Origin: Lachnospiraceae bacterium 28-4
Lineage (GTDB): Bacteria > Bacillota > Clostridia > Lachnospirales > Lachnospiraceae
Length of the DNA: 64,000 bases
NCBI GenBank assembly: GCA_000403275.2
Contig: KE159599.1
Coordinates: 1,287,396 to 1,351,395, forward strand
Reading direction: 5' to 3'
Shown: one piece after another, positions 1 to 8,133 of the stretch
How the letters are laid out: each line of letters starts with the position of its first letter
How positions within the stretch are numbered: position 1 is the first letter of the stretch
Translations under genes and position numbers: made by a program
The notes under the pieces: model-generated
Seen by the model: only the letters and a program-made list of their open reading frames with translations
Databases searched by the model: none
Told to the model about the DNA's origin: nothing

Positions 1-40
1 TAGGGATAGAGAAACGCCGCGTCTGCGTCGTATTCAGTTT

Positions 41-943
41 TCATTTATTCTTTCTCAATGCTGTGTGCTGGTGGCTGGGCTTGCAGGGTTCCGGGCGGCA
101 TATCAAGGCTCTTTCCCTCAAAAGTAGTAAATTGGTAGTAAATTCAGCTTGAAATCCTGCTTGTATGCCCGTAAAACAAGGCTTTTTTGAGATAATCAAC
201 CATTTTATTCTAAAATTAATAGACGGATCCCCATTTTCGTACAGCTTTCGCAGGGACTGGATCCAACTGCTATACGGCACGCCAGAGAGTAGTTCAACCA
301 AAGCGCAATCATTTCTGTTATTTTCATTCCAGCAACTGATTATAGCTGCAATTAGAATAGGATCGATTTCACTTGTAGCGGTAGCGTACCAATTTTGATT
401 CCATCTTAGGGATAAAGGCGTTCCGCAAACCTCTTTTAAATGATCTCGATCCTGTTGCATCATCACATAATTTTTGCTTCCCCGTCGCATAAACGCTTGT
501 CCTATAAAAACACCCAATTTAGTCGGTGAAGATTTGGAAATAAAGGTCTCCTTCACTTCATAAATCCACTCGCGGTTCATATCGGCATCCATAAGTACAT
601 ATCCAAACGTTCGCCCCTGATATGTTACAGTTCCTACAGTAACATGCGGCCGTGGCGTAATCCGGTCAAAAACCGTTTGATATGTTGCATCATCAAACTT
701 TTCAGTCGTATTTGCTAAAAAAGAATCAATTCCTATTAAATGACATGGAGTACTATCAGAAACACCAAAGATAATTGCTTTATTGCATCCAATTCCTTCC
801 TCAGAATTAAGCATTGCAATAACATCTTTAATCAAATCATGATAATGATCTTTTAGATAAGGAATCTCTTTATAATCTAAGTAAGCGCACTCGCTTGGAA
901 GCTTAATTAGTGTTTCAGTGATGAAGTCATCAGCGTACCGCAT
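41..943 (-). CDS. AlbA_2/Schlafen-type putative DNA-binding protein, probably altered at its C-terminus
   Basis: 300 residues. The first ~130 residues resemble the AlbA_2 (Schlafen-like) domain found in transcriptional regulators of mobile and defence regions. A polar start with LPSECAYLDYKE is followed by a VIAMLNSEEG segment and the strand IIFGVSD. The start is supported by an AGAGGTG ribosome-binding site five bases upstream. The last ~45 residues (from about KKPCFTG) are Cys/Leu-rich and do not look like a continuation of a regulatory domain, so the 3' end may be a recombination junction or frameshift. It lies at the edge of an accessory island next to recombinase remnants. The domain call is by family resemblance, and the target is unknown. 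Confidence 0.55.
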   Translation of the reverse strand: MRYADDFITETLIKLPSECAYLDYKEIPYLKDHYHDLIKDVIAMLNSEEGIGCNKAIIFGVSDSTPCHLIGIDSFLANTTEKFDDATYQTVFDRITPRPHVTVGTVTYQGRTFGYVLMDADMNREWIYEVKETFISKSSPTKLGVFIGQAFMRRGSKNYVMMQQDRDHLKEVCGTPLSLRWNQNWYATATSEIDPILIAAIISCWNENNRNDCALVELLSGVPYSSWIQSLRKLYENGDPSINFRIKWLIISKKPCFTGIQAGFQAEFTTNLLLLRERALICRPEPCKPSHQHTALRKNK

Positions 944-1026
944 ACGTTCACCTCTTGCATCTGTAGCCTTAAACTGCCAAGGTTATAATTATCAAAGATT
1001 TCCGTCCGTTTTCCAATATTCGCAAT

Positions 1027-1446
1027 TCAAGGACAACCCCATTTTACCACAATTTTTCCGGCACCGTCTACTACAACCTTATCAATACAGTCCACAATTT
1101 CGCTGAGCGAAACATCTCTACTGCTGGCAAACAGGAGCTTGCGGAATTTGACATATTGCTTTTCATAGGCGGTCTTACATTCTGTCGCCTGAATAAAGGC
1201 TGCTTTTACCTGATTGGCAACGTCTTATACTGCGCGAAATTCTCCCTTGCTGATCTCTCCCTACACATATTTCTCATAGTACTTCATTGCATTGATCTAG
1301 TCCGTTGCCTTGCGCTGTGTAAAATCAGCAATTTAGCTTGTGAACTTTTGAATCTTCTGCTCATATGTTGATTTATCTCTGTTGATCATACTATCGGTGG
1401 TATCAAACTGATCGTTAATCGATACAAATCGGATATTTTTACTTGG
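1027..1446 (-). pseudogene. Remnant of a large serine recombinase, C-terminal part
   Basis: Translation of the minus strand gives broken pieces typical of clostridial large serine recombinases. These are an upstream stretch reading IRFVSINDQFDTTDS, a KYYEKYV segment followed by a stop, GEISKGEF followed by a second stop, and a final stretch reading VSLSEIVDCIDKVVVDG that ends at 1027. The pieces are not all in one frame and contain at least two in-frame stops, so the gene is dead. The catalytic N-terminal domain is not present. It marks an old integrated element. Confidence 0.55.
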
Positions 1447-1678
1447 AAAAAACATCAATATGATGTTGAACTACTACGCACACACGATACCGAATAACGC
1501 AATGGCTGAAATAAAATGCCTGATTGCATAGTAGTAAATCGAGGTTTTACTACTCTACCTACTACTTTTGAACAGGAAAGCAGGAGGGAAAATAAGAATT
1601 TCTAAGAACTTCTAAAAAAATAATCAATTTTTCTATATAGATTTACGTATACATAATTGCACACCGTTTATGTCTATT

Positions 1679-1873
1679 TCAACTTTCTCTTTCTTTATAA
1701 TATCTTGTCTTTAATATTTCTACTACTACATTGCTGTTATCCGAAACAATTATACGTTCAATATATGTATCATCAATATTTTTGTACACTGAATCATCGG
1801 TAATCCTTTGGATGATAACGGAATCATCTGAATGGCGAGAAAATAAATCGTTCCCTGCACTCTTCTCTTTCCC
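1679..1873 (-). pseudogene. Second recombinase-like C-terminal fragment
   Basis: A minus-strand open stretch of about 65 codons ends at a TGA at 1679. It contains VIIQRITDDSVYKNIDDTY followed by IERIIVSDNSNVVVEI. The pattern of an acidic helix leading into a beta-strand resembles the C-terminal end of recombinase-family proteins. There is no plausible start codon and a stop lies upstream in the same frame. The interval between this and the previous remnant (about 1447-1678) shows only AT-rich sequence and a short inverted repeat (AGTAGTAAA/TTTACTACT). The family call is weak. Confidence 0.25.
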
Positions 1874-2045
1874 TGTTTTGACAGCTTATCGTCACCTATT
1901 CCTCTTGTCTTTCATTTTGGTTTATTACAACTTTTAAATATCTTATTTGTTTTTTACTATGAAACACAACCTTCCGGGTAGCCCAAAAAGCGCAGACTGC
2001 CCCTGTCAAACTCAAAAAAGCTGATTTTAAACTTAACTGACAGGT

Positions 2046-3281
2046 TTATGCGGCAACTACTGGAGCTTCCCAACCAAGCGCTTTTAACTTTTTAAGGTAT
2101 GCATTGATCTTGCGTTCCTTGTTGAACTGGTTGTAATAATCAGCTCCCAGATCCTTGAAAACAACACCATCCTTGAGGATGTGGTATATCGCAATGAGCA
2201 TGGAATGGGCAACGGCCACATAGGCACGCCTTGTCCCTCGGTGGGCACTTATCCGCATAAACTGAGCATGGAAGTAAGACTTCTTGTTTTTTACAGCTGC
2301 ATGCGCACAGGTGATCAATGTTGTCCGTAGTAGAGAGTTCCCTTTTCTGGTCTTTCCAGATTTTCTCTTTTTGGCGCTTTCATTGTCTCCAGGACACAAC
2401 CCTGCCCAGGATGAAATGTGTTTATCCGTTGGAAAACGCTCCATATCCGTACCAATGACAGAAATGATGGCCTGGGCACTGGTATTGCCTATGCCAGTCA
2501 CGTCCTGGATTGCCTGGGAAGCTTGCTTTTCCTCCGGTTTCATGAAGTTGTCAATCTCATCATCCAGATTTCTGATGTGAATATTCAGTTCGTCCAAATG
2601 GATGAGAAGTTCCTTCATCATCCGGCGCTGGAGAGATGACATGACACCATTGAGATCATCAATGATCTGCTCCCTGGTGGCTTTGAGATTATGGGCAATG
2701 ACCTTCTGATTATACATCTCATCGTATTTTGCCTCATCGATGGGCTCCCCGGTAAGGAGATACTCCAGGATGCTGCGGGCGCTTTTGCCATTGATGTCAG
2801 ATACGGTCCCGGACAACTTGATGTTGGCTCCTTCCAGCATCTTCTGGAGCCTGTTCAATTCTCTGGTACGTTCACCTACAAGGCTTTTGCGATAACGGAC
2901 TAATTCCCTCAGTTCCCGCTGGTCTTTGTCGGGAATGTAACTGGGCTGAAGCAGACCGTGCTGTAAAAGGTCAGCGATCCATTCCGCATCTTTTACGTCT
3001 GTTTTTCGACCTGGAACAGCTTTCATATGGCGGGCATTGACCACCATGGCATTCAAGTCAGAAGATTCAAGGATGTTGTACAGAGGCTTCCAATAAGAGG
3101 CTGTACTCTCCATAGCGACCATTTCACAGCCGCCTTCTTTGAGCCAGTCAGCCAATGAGAGGAGTTCTCTGGTTGTTGCGCCAAACTCACGCACGTCCTG
3201 CTTTTTGCCGCATCGGAAGCAGGCAACGATAAGTTTTTTGTGAACATCAATACCACAACAATTGTCGTAAATTCTATCCAT
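2046..3281 (-). CDS. IS110-family transposase (recombinase), apparently intact
   Basis: 411 residues, full length for the family. The N-terminal RuvC-like DEDD domain shows CGIDVHKK, ESTASYW and TDVKDAEWIADLL, supplying the acidic residues. The C-terminal Transposase_20 domain shows VTGIGNTSAQAI, SSWAGLCPGDNES and the RKGNSLLR motif with the expected catalytic serine. A GGAGG lies upstream of the ATG. IS110 recombinases are guided by a bridge RNA encoded in the element's non-coding end, and a candidate leader lies immediately upstream. The frame is uninterrupted, so the element may still be active. Confidence 0.93.
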   Translation of the reverse strand: MDRIYDNCCGIDVHKKLIVACFRCGKKQDVREFGATTRELLSLADWLKEGGCEMVAMESTASYWKPLYNILESSDLNAMVVNARHMKAVPGRKTDVKDAEWIADLLQHGLLQPSYIPDKDQRELRELVRYRKSLVGERTRELNRLQKMLEGANIKLSGTVSDINGKSARSILEYLLTGEPIDEAKYDEMYNQKVIAHNLKATREQIIDDLNGVMSSLQRRMMKELLIHLDELNIHIRNLDDEIDNFMKPEEKQASQAIQDVTGIGNTSAQAIISVIGTDMERFPTDKHISSWAGLCPGDNESAKKRKSGKTRKGNSLLRTTLITCAHAAVKNKKSYFHAQFMRISAHRGTRRAYVAVAHSMLIAIYHILKDGVVFKDLGADYYNQFNKERKINAYLKKLKALGWEAPVVAA

Positions 3282-3289
3282 ACTGGCAC

Positions 3290-3461
3290 CTCCTGGTGGA
3301 ATTTACGGCACGGTACTCTGTCTCTTATCATTTTACTATACGTCCTTTTGCCGTGAACCGGGGTTCTTAAATGGCTGGACAGGTGGTGGTGCAAATGAGA
3401 GTACCTGAAATCAGTTTAGAAAACGGGCTTCCAGCCCAAAATAAACACGATTTTTGCCGTT
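3290..3461 (-). ncRNA. Candidate bridge RNA of the IS110 element
   Basis: Established knowledge: IS110-group elements express a bridge RNA from the non-coding end preceding the recombinase gene. Here the leader has a good promoter (see 3468-3496) and then about 170 nt before the start codon with no open frame of note. A short hairpin, GGGCT-GGA-AGCCC, lies at 3425-3437. The RNA ends and the target- and donor-binding loops are inferred, not seen. Confidence 0.45.
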
Positions 3462-3467
3462 GCCATA

Positions 3468-3496
3468 AGTATAAATAACGGCACAAACAAAATCAA
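3468..3496 (-). promoter_or_regulatory. Promoter for the IS110 leader/transposase
   Basis: On the minus strand, TTGATT (3491-3496) and TATACT (3468-3473) are separated by exactly 17 bases. This is a good sigma-A-type promoter directing transcription through the leader toward the transposase. Confidence 0.55.
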
Positions 3497-3560
3497 GAAC
3501 CTATCGTCTGCACAGTTTCATTTATGGTGGTGCCAAGTGTGCGGGCATGGAGGTTTAGAA

Positions 3561-4067
3561 ACTATTCGCGAATTAGTTTGTATCAAATTTAATCTCTCTT
3601 CGCTTGCTTCAGTGTACAAAGGATTACAATAAAAATGGACTGCCAACCTACAACTTCTACCGCTCTTCCAAAGAGCGGTATTTCATTTTTCTGAAATGTA
3701 ATGATTATATGCTCCAGTTTCGAGCCAAGTTGGCCCGAAGGTCGATAAGCTGAATATGACACTGACGTATTTGAATTACCAACCAAATATTCTTTTCCAG
3801 CTGGTAAAAATGATTAAAAAGGGAGTATGGATGTTACGATTTGGCCGTATAGAAGCCGTTTAGTTTCAAGCATTATCTGCTCTGTTTCCAAAGGCTGAGT
3901 ACTTTTATACCTTTGCCCCTTGTTTTATGGAATATTTCGTAACACTAAGGTATCAAAATTTAAACTAAGCCGGTATAACATATTTTCAAAATGGAAAAAT
4001 ATATTTTCATCTTGAACATATTCCATGATATAATTACCCAAACAGACTATCGGAACGAGGGAAATGT
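3561..4067. other. Non-coding interval upstream of the DUF1016 gene
   Basis: No convincing gene. A 65-codon minus-strand open frame at 3589-3786 has no ribosome-binding site and no recognisable features. The interval holds the hairpin at 3658-3680 and an AT-rich stretch before 4068 that probably contains the promoter of the next gene. Confidence 0.5.
3658..3685 (+). terminator. Hairpin resembling an intrinsic terminator
   Basis: A 10-bp perfect stem (TACCGCTCTT/AAGAGCGGTA) with a CCA loop is followed on the plus strand by a T-rich run. No plus-strand gene immediately precedes it, so it may be a leftover from a lost gene. Confidence 0.5.
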
Positions 4068-5075
4068 ATGGACGATTTAGCATTAAACTATCAAAGTGAT
4101 TTTAATGCCATTCTGCAAATGATAGCAGATGCCCGCCGGAAAGCTGCCTATCAAGTGAATGCCACAATGATTGACCTTTATTGGGGAATTGGAGAATTTG
4201 TTTCCAATAAGGCCGTGCAGGATGGCTGGGGACGTTCTACCGTAAAAGCACTTTCTGAATACATTCTGACGCAGGAACCAGGGATTAGAGGCTATTCCCC
4301 ACAGAATATCTGGCGCATGAAGCAGTTCTTTGAAACTTATTGTGACAAGCCAGAGTTAGGAACTCTGCTAAGAGAAAATACATGGTCAAATAATCTGCAT
4401 ATCATGTCAAAGACAAAATCGGATGCAGAGAGATTATTCTATTTGAAGCTGGCCTCTCGGGAAAAGTATAAAGCAAAAGAACTGGAACGGCAGATTGACA
4501 GCGGATATTATGAGCGTTTAATGCTATCAGACGGTAAAGCGCCTTCCGCCATATCCCATGCTACGCCTACGAACATAATCAGGGACATGTATATGTTGGA
4601 GTTTTTAGATCTGCCCGAGCCTTATAGGGAATATGATTTGAAAAAGGCCATTTTGAAGAACATGAAAAAGTTTTTACTGGAAATTGGCAGGGATTTTATT
4701 TTTATGGGAGAAGAATATCATCTTCAAGTAGGAAAGAACGACTATTATACGGATCTAATCTTTTTTCATAGGGAGTTACAATGCCTTGTTGCAATTGAGT
4801 TGAAAATTGATGATTTCAAACCGGAATACTTGGGAAAAATGCAGTTTTATCTTGAAGCGTTAGACCGGGATGTAAAGAAGCCCCACGAAAATCCCAGCGT
4901 TGGCATTATTCTTTGCAAGAGTAAGGACGAGGACGTTGTTGAATATGCCCTGAGCCGGAACATGAGTCCAACCATGATTTCCGAATATAGGACGAAACTA
5001 ATCAGCAAGGAAATCTTACAAAAGAAACTTGAGGAATTAACGGAAATGGTGGATGAGGATAAAAACTCTCAATGA
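4068..5075 (+). CDS. DUF1016 / YhcG-type PD-(D/E)XK nuclease-domain protein
   Basis: 335 residues. The N-terminal half matches the DUF1016 N domain (MIDLYWGIGEFVSNK, GWGRSTVKALSEY, GYSPQNIWRMKQF). The C-terminal half is the YhcG nuclease-like domain, with NDYYTDLIFFH followed by CLVAIELKIDDFKPEYLGK, giving the D...ExK pattern of PD-(D/E)XK enzymes. YhcG-type proteins are scattered among genomic islands, often near restriction or toxin genes; their cellular role is not settled. The gene stands alone, and its stop codon sits in the loop of a terminator hairpin. It appears intact. Confidence 0.85.
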   Translation: MDDLALNYQSDFNAILQMIADARRKAAYQVNATMIDLYWGIGEFVSNKAVQDGWGRSTVKALSEYILTQEPGIRGYSPQNIWRMKQFFETYCDKPELGTLLRENTWSNNLHIMSKTKSDAERLFYLKLASREKYKAKELERQIDSGYYERLMLSDGKAPSAISHATPTNIIRDMYMLEFLDLPEPYREYDLKKAILKNMKKFLLEIGRDFIFMGEEYHLQVGKNDYYTDLIFFHRELQCLVAIELKIDDFKPEYLGKMQFYLEALDRDVKKPHENPSVGIILCKSKDEDVVEYALSRNMSPTMISEYRTKLISKEILQKKLEELTEMVDEDKNSQ

Positions 5076-5089
5076 CGTTGAGAGTTTTT
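5061..5089 (+). terminator. Intrinsic terminator overlapping the DUF1016 stop codon
   Basis: A 12-bp perfect stem (AAAAACTCTCAA/TTGAGAGTTTTT) has a TGACG loop that contains the TGA stop codon at 5073-5075. The A-rich and T-rich flanks make it potentially bidirectional. Confidence 0.8.
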
Positions 5090-5201
5090 CAAAAAATCAA
5101 TTTATTATGTTAGTACAAAAATAGCAACTGTGGCTACAGTTGCCCTGCTTGTCATTTAGCGGAACCCCGAAAAGAGTAGAAAAAACGGAGGTCTTGCTTT
5201 C

Positions 5202-5385
5202 TTACATATCCTCCGTTTCCTTGGTGGCCAGCATCGCTTGGATGGTGGCCTCCACAATCTTTAATTCCTTTTCGTCCAGCAAGTTCAGCATTGCGTCAAG
5301 CCGCTTGCTTTTCGTCTCTTTTTAATTTCTTTGCCTATATCGTGAAAATCAAACCGTCGTTTGTCCTATTCTATCTTCATAACAT
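5202..5385 (-). pseudogene. Relic of a small HTH regulator of mobile elements
   Basis: The minus strand encodes RRFDFHDIGKEIKK and then, in a shifted context, RLDAMLNLLDEKELKIVEAT ending at a TAA at 5202. The first piece resembles the start of conjugative-element helix-turn-helix regulators and the second their C-terminal helix. The HTH core is missing, with an intervening stop, so this is a deletion remnant. The rest of 5090-5508 shows nothing else I can support. Confidence 0.35.
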
Positions 5386-5497
5386 CACCTAATGTAATTT
5401 TACATTTCATCTGATATTATGGAACGATTTTAATTTTCTTATTACCGACTATTTAACTTCATATATAAATCATTGAAATTATTCGTGATTGATTTGT

Positions 5498-5511
5498 GGA
5501 GGTAGGATATA
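5498..5511 (+). promoter_or_regulatory. Ribosome-binding site pointing to an ATA start codon
   Basis: GGAGG at 5498-5502 is followed six bases later by ATA at 5509-5511, exactly where a start codon is expected. The frame from this ATA is open and encodes a recognisable HTH domain. ATA would be a very rare start, so a G-to-A change of an original ATG is the simplest reading. Confidence 0.5.
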
Positions 5512-6249
5512 GATTTTATTTCGGTACAAGAATCTACAAAAAACTGGGGAATTTCAGAACGTCGCATACAGAAATTATGCGAAGAAAATCGTATAGAGGG
5601 TGTCATAAAGTTTAGTAAGTTGTGGATGATACCTCGAAATGCTCAAAAGCCCTCTGATCGCCGTCGTAAAGAATTGCCCAAAATTGAAAATATCATTGAA
5701 AGTTATGGGCAATATGTTTACAATTTGGCATTAAAGCTATCAGCTAACCCTGAATATGCAGATGACCTAACGCAAGAAACTTTTATTAAAGCATGGCTCC
5801 ATATAAAGGAGCTTAGAAGTAAAGAAGCAATTAAGGAAGAAGCTCTTAAATTAAGCAGCTCCTATTCCCTCGAAGAATATATCCCAATAGCTTCGGAATT
5901 GTATTGCTCAGAATATTTTCAAATTCAAGAAATCGGTGTGTTCTTATATGGCTATGCAAGCGCAATGCGCCCGACTGCATTAGAGTTTTTGCGCGAAACT
6001 GTAAGTACGCATCTGAGTTGGAAAGTCCAAGAAGTTTTGGCTATGGCTTTCGATATATATTGTTCTACAAACGGATATAAAGACTCTTTACCAACTATTG
6101 AAGAATGGTTGCAAAATAGTCGTCCTAATGTCCGCCGAGCTGTTTCGGAGGGACTTCGTATATGGACAAACCGCGATTATTTTAGGGAAAATCCTCAAAT
6201 TGCAATTTCCCTCCTATCCAATATAGCACCATCTGAAGCTTTTCCCTAA
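5509..6249 (+). pseudogene. Chimeric gene: HTH domain, sigma-70 region 2 piece and truncated AlkD-like repeat protein
   Basis: One open frame joins three unrelated pieces. Residues ~1-55 are an AlpA/MerR-like HTH (ISVQESTKNWGISERRIQKL, ending WMIPRNAQKP). Residues ~60-105 are the start of a sigma-70 region 2 (ESYGQYVYNLALKL, YADDLTQETFIKAW). The rest resembles the HEAT-like DNA alkylation repair (AlkD) family (YIPIASELYCSEYFQIQE, RPNVRRAVSEGLRIW) but stops abruptly where the family would continue. The only well-placed start is ATA at 5509; downstream TTG 5620 or ATG 5626 would lose the HTH and lack a ribosome-binding site. It probably arose by deletions and is likely non-functional or poorly expressed. 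The 3' end abuts the repeat at 6252. Confidence 0.5.
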
Positions 6250-6251
6250 TA

Positions 6252-6325
6252 TTTCCCCCCTATACCCCATAGTAGATGCCATTGTAACATGGAGTTCGGG
6301 GAAATATTGCAGAATTATTACATCT
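6252..6325. repeat. Dispersed repeat, copy A
   Basis: The sequence contains CCCCCCTATACCCC, then ATTGTAACATGG, GGGG and TTGCAGAATTATTAC. It aligns over about 75 bases with copy B at 8134-8224. Each copy begins directly at or after the stop codon of a minus-strand immunity-like gene. Confidence 0.55.
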
Positions 6326-6716
6326 TTGAAACTTCTATTGTTGGTTCCCATTCAGTAACAATATCAATATTGTAATTCCGAGTAATTACAATATAATGTT
6401 TTAAATTTAAAGCTTCTCCATAGCCATCAGAAATTTGATTTATTTGTTCTGCAAATTCACCATCTTGCACTTCATAAATTATATTCTGAAAATCATTATC
6501 TTTATATTTCTGTATTTCATTGTCCGAGCAAAGGTTGCTTTGCACAATTCCTTCATCTAACATACGTACTGCTTGAACCATACCAAAATTAATCATTACG
6601 CATGTGTGACTACTTGATAGTTCTATAGTTAGTCCTTGTTTCTCACCATTTATTAACTGTATTTGATAAACTGCTTTTGGAATTGTATCAGCAAATACTT
6701 CCTTCCATCTTTCCAT
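6318..6716 (-). CDS. Small hypothetical protein, possible immunity protein
   Basis: 132 residues, soluble and acidic, with no signal peptide or membrane segment. I do not recognise the family. Size, low GC and position behind a truncated ADP-ribosylglycohydrolase and an ADP-ribosyltransferase-like toxin remnant fit an immunity-type gene of a polymorphic toxin cassette. The frame starts MERWKEVFADTIPK and closes at TAA just inside repeat copy A. Function is inferred from context only. Confidence 0.5.
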   Translation of the reverse strand: MERWKEVFADTIPKAVYQIQLINGEKQGLTIELSSSHTCVMINFGMVQAVRMLDEGIVQSNLCSDNEIQKYKDNDFQNIIYEVQDGEFAEQINQISDGYGEALNLKHYIVITRNYNIDIVTEWEPTIEVSKM

Positions 6717-6743
6717 ATCTTCAATCTCTCCTAATATCGAATA

Positions 6744-7115
6744 TTATGTTTGAATTTCTTTAATCGGGTTCTTTTCTCTTTCTTCCCTCGTTGAAAACTC
6801 AACTGGAACTCCTAATGCATTTCCAACACAAAAGCCAACTAACCCACCGTATATTTTATTTTCTTTATCGCTTTGTATCTTCAGGTTCATCGGACTATTA
6901 TTATGATATGCAGGACATTCCTTTTTAGGAAATAATACGTATTTAGGTTTTCTCTCACTATTATAGCAGTTACAATGTAACGCATTTCCTTTTATATAAT
7001 TGGTACATGTTTCGCATTGGGGAACTGATGTCAATATTTTGGCACCACTTCTATATGATTTGACATCTACTTCCCAACGTTCAATTAATGAATTTGCTTT
7101 ATTATTTTCATGCAT
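6744..7115 (-). pseudogene. Truncated ADP-ribosylglycohydrolase with an N-terminal Cys-rich segment
   Basis: 123 residues. An N-terminal cysteine cluster (CETCTNYIKGNALHCNC, then KKECPAY) suggests a small zinc site. It is followed by IYGGLVGFCVGNALGVPVEF and STREERE, the start of the ADP-ribosylglycohydrolase (DraG/ARH) fold. The enzyme should continue for about 250 more residues, including the metal-binding Asp motifs, but a stop follows KEIQT. It begins 14 bases after the stop of an ADP-ribosyltransferase-like fragment, the usual toxin-antidote arrangement. Enzymatically it must be dead. Confidence 0.6.
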
Positions 7116-7129
7116 TCTTTTTGCCGCCT

Positions 7130-7339
7130 TTACTCTATAATTACAGTTATGTATAATATTTCATTCTTTACTTCTGCCGATGTAATCAACATTTTTTGTC
7201 CTGTATTAAATAACACCTCTGCCTCTGTAATATACTGACTAATTGACGAAATATCCAATGCCTGTGCTCCTTTAAAAGCCTCTATTTGCTCGTTGCTTAA
7301 CTCACTTACATTGTGGATTACTCCTGAACCACCCTTGAC
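7130..7339 (-). pseudogene. 3' fragment of an ADP-ribosyltransferase-like toxin domain
   Basis: The minus strand reads in one frame for about 70 codons to TAA at 7130. It contains GAQALDISSISQYITEAEVL followed by FNTGQKMLITSAEVKN and ILYITVIIE. The EAEVLF-x-x-GQ pattern matches the ExE end of ADP-ribosyltransferase folds seen in phage and toxin C-termini. There is no start codon and an in-frame stop lies upstream, so only the 3' end remains. Confidence 0.4.
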
Positions 7340-7596
7340 ATTGAGTCTGACTGCTTATGTTTTTCCAAGCAGTTCCATTCCCTTTGAAAAAAATCACCAC
7401 TCTCCAAAACAATGGTTTTCACTGCCTAAAATTTTACCATCTTTTCTCTGTATTTACTACAAAAAATTGTCTTCAGTCCCAGTTTTCCTGAATCTTTGGC
7501 ATCCGATACTCTGTCTTGTTTTTCAGCATTACATAAATACATGATTTCTTAAGATACTGCCAAAATGAACAGGGGCGAAAATAGTGCAGGTTAAAG

Positions 7597-7624
7597 GAGT
7601 GGTGCCAAAAACACGGCACCACTC
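7597..7624. repeat. Inverted repeat, 10-bp arms
   Basis: GAGTGGTGCC (7597-7606) and GGCACCACTC (7615-7624) flank an 8-base A-rich loop. No T-run follows. Confidence 0.55.
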
Positions 7625-7663
7625 AATGAAACGCCCATCGGCAGGACCGTTGGGGCTATCCGT

Positions 7664-7717
7664 TATGGCATAACTTTTCCCTAAGTCCGGGAATTTTTAT
7701 GCCATAGACATTTTTTT
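7664..7717 (+). terminator. Nested hairpin followed by a T-run
   Basis: TATGGCATA (7664-7672) pairs with TATGCCATA (7699-7707). Inside, TTCCC pairs with GGGAA. A run of seven T follows at 7711. It is shaped like a terminator or attenuator about 100 bases before the next plus-strand gene. Confidence 0.5.
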
Positions 7718-7820
7718 GTCTATTCTGCTTTATTTTCCCTGCGGATTTTCATTGGATTCTGTGAATGGATGGATTCCGATTTCTACAGTATCGTGTGTTG
7801 GCAGAAAGGAGGGTTTACTT

Positions 7821-8051
7821 ATGGTAAACATGGATATTTTTCAATTGTTCTTCAATTATCTGGAAGCTGCGACGAAAGAAACCGAACTCGGCCAGCAATT
7901 CAAAGAATTGGATTTATCGGATGAACAGAGAAAAATAATAATGCAGTGGACCGATGCCATCCAAGCACAAGAATCTGCTTACACAGCAGTTGTTTTCCGG
8001 ATGGGTATGCAATGCTGTTTTTCCCTGTTGATGCAACTTGCAGACACATAA
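7821..8051 (+). CDS. Small conserved-looking hypothetical protein
   Basis: 76 residues from the ATG at 7821, chosen because AAAGGAGGG precedes it at good distance. The protein is predominantly helical (DIFQLFFNYLEAATKETE, LSDEQRKIIMQWTDAIQAQE) and ends MLQLADT-like with MQLADT. No known motif is visible. It looks like the short cytosolic proteins common in clostridial mobile elements, but I do not recognise a function. Confidence 0.55.
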   Translation: MVNMDIFQLFFNYLEAATKETELGQQFKELDLSDEQRKIIMQWTDAIQAQESAYTAVVFRMGMQCCFSLLMQLADT

Positions 8052-8133
8052 AAGCAAACAGAAAATCAGCGGTATTTCATGACTTATTAAGGTCTTAGAA
8101 ATGCCGCTGACACTGTGTTTTTACTTAAACTCT

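Larger units (their letters stand above)
1980..3560 (-). mobile_element. IS110-family insertion element (boundaries approximate)
   Basis: The element consists of the IS110 transposase gene, a short downstream flank and a non-coding leader of roughly 250-280 bp upstream of the gene. IS110 elements lack clear terminal inverted repeats, so the ends cannot be fixed from one copy. The limits given are estimates from the coding sequence and the structured leader. The long leader upstream of the transposase is the arrangement of the IS110 group, as opposed to the IS1111 group, where it is downstream. Confidence 0.5.
7340..7820. other. Degraded interval with strong hairpins
   Basis: No supported gene. 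The plus-strand open frame at 7293-7544 is an unlikely sequence without a ribosome-binding site. The interval carries a 10-bp inverted repeat at 7597-7624 and a nested terminator-like structure at 7664-7717. Confidence 0.4.

Noticed and set aside
121-1560. Recurring TAGTAGTAAA-like strings (near 125, 1530, 1710, 10330) as possible attachment sites
   Set aside because: Short, AT-rich and imperfect; too weak to separate from chance in this low-GC region.
3589-3786. 65-residue minus-strand open frame
   Set aside because: No ribosome-binding site, no similarity that I recognise, and it spans a terminator-like hairpin.
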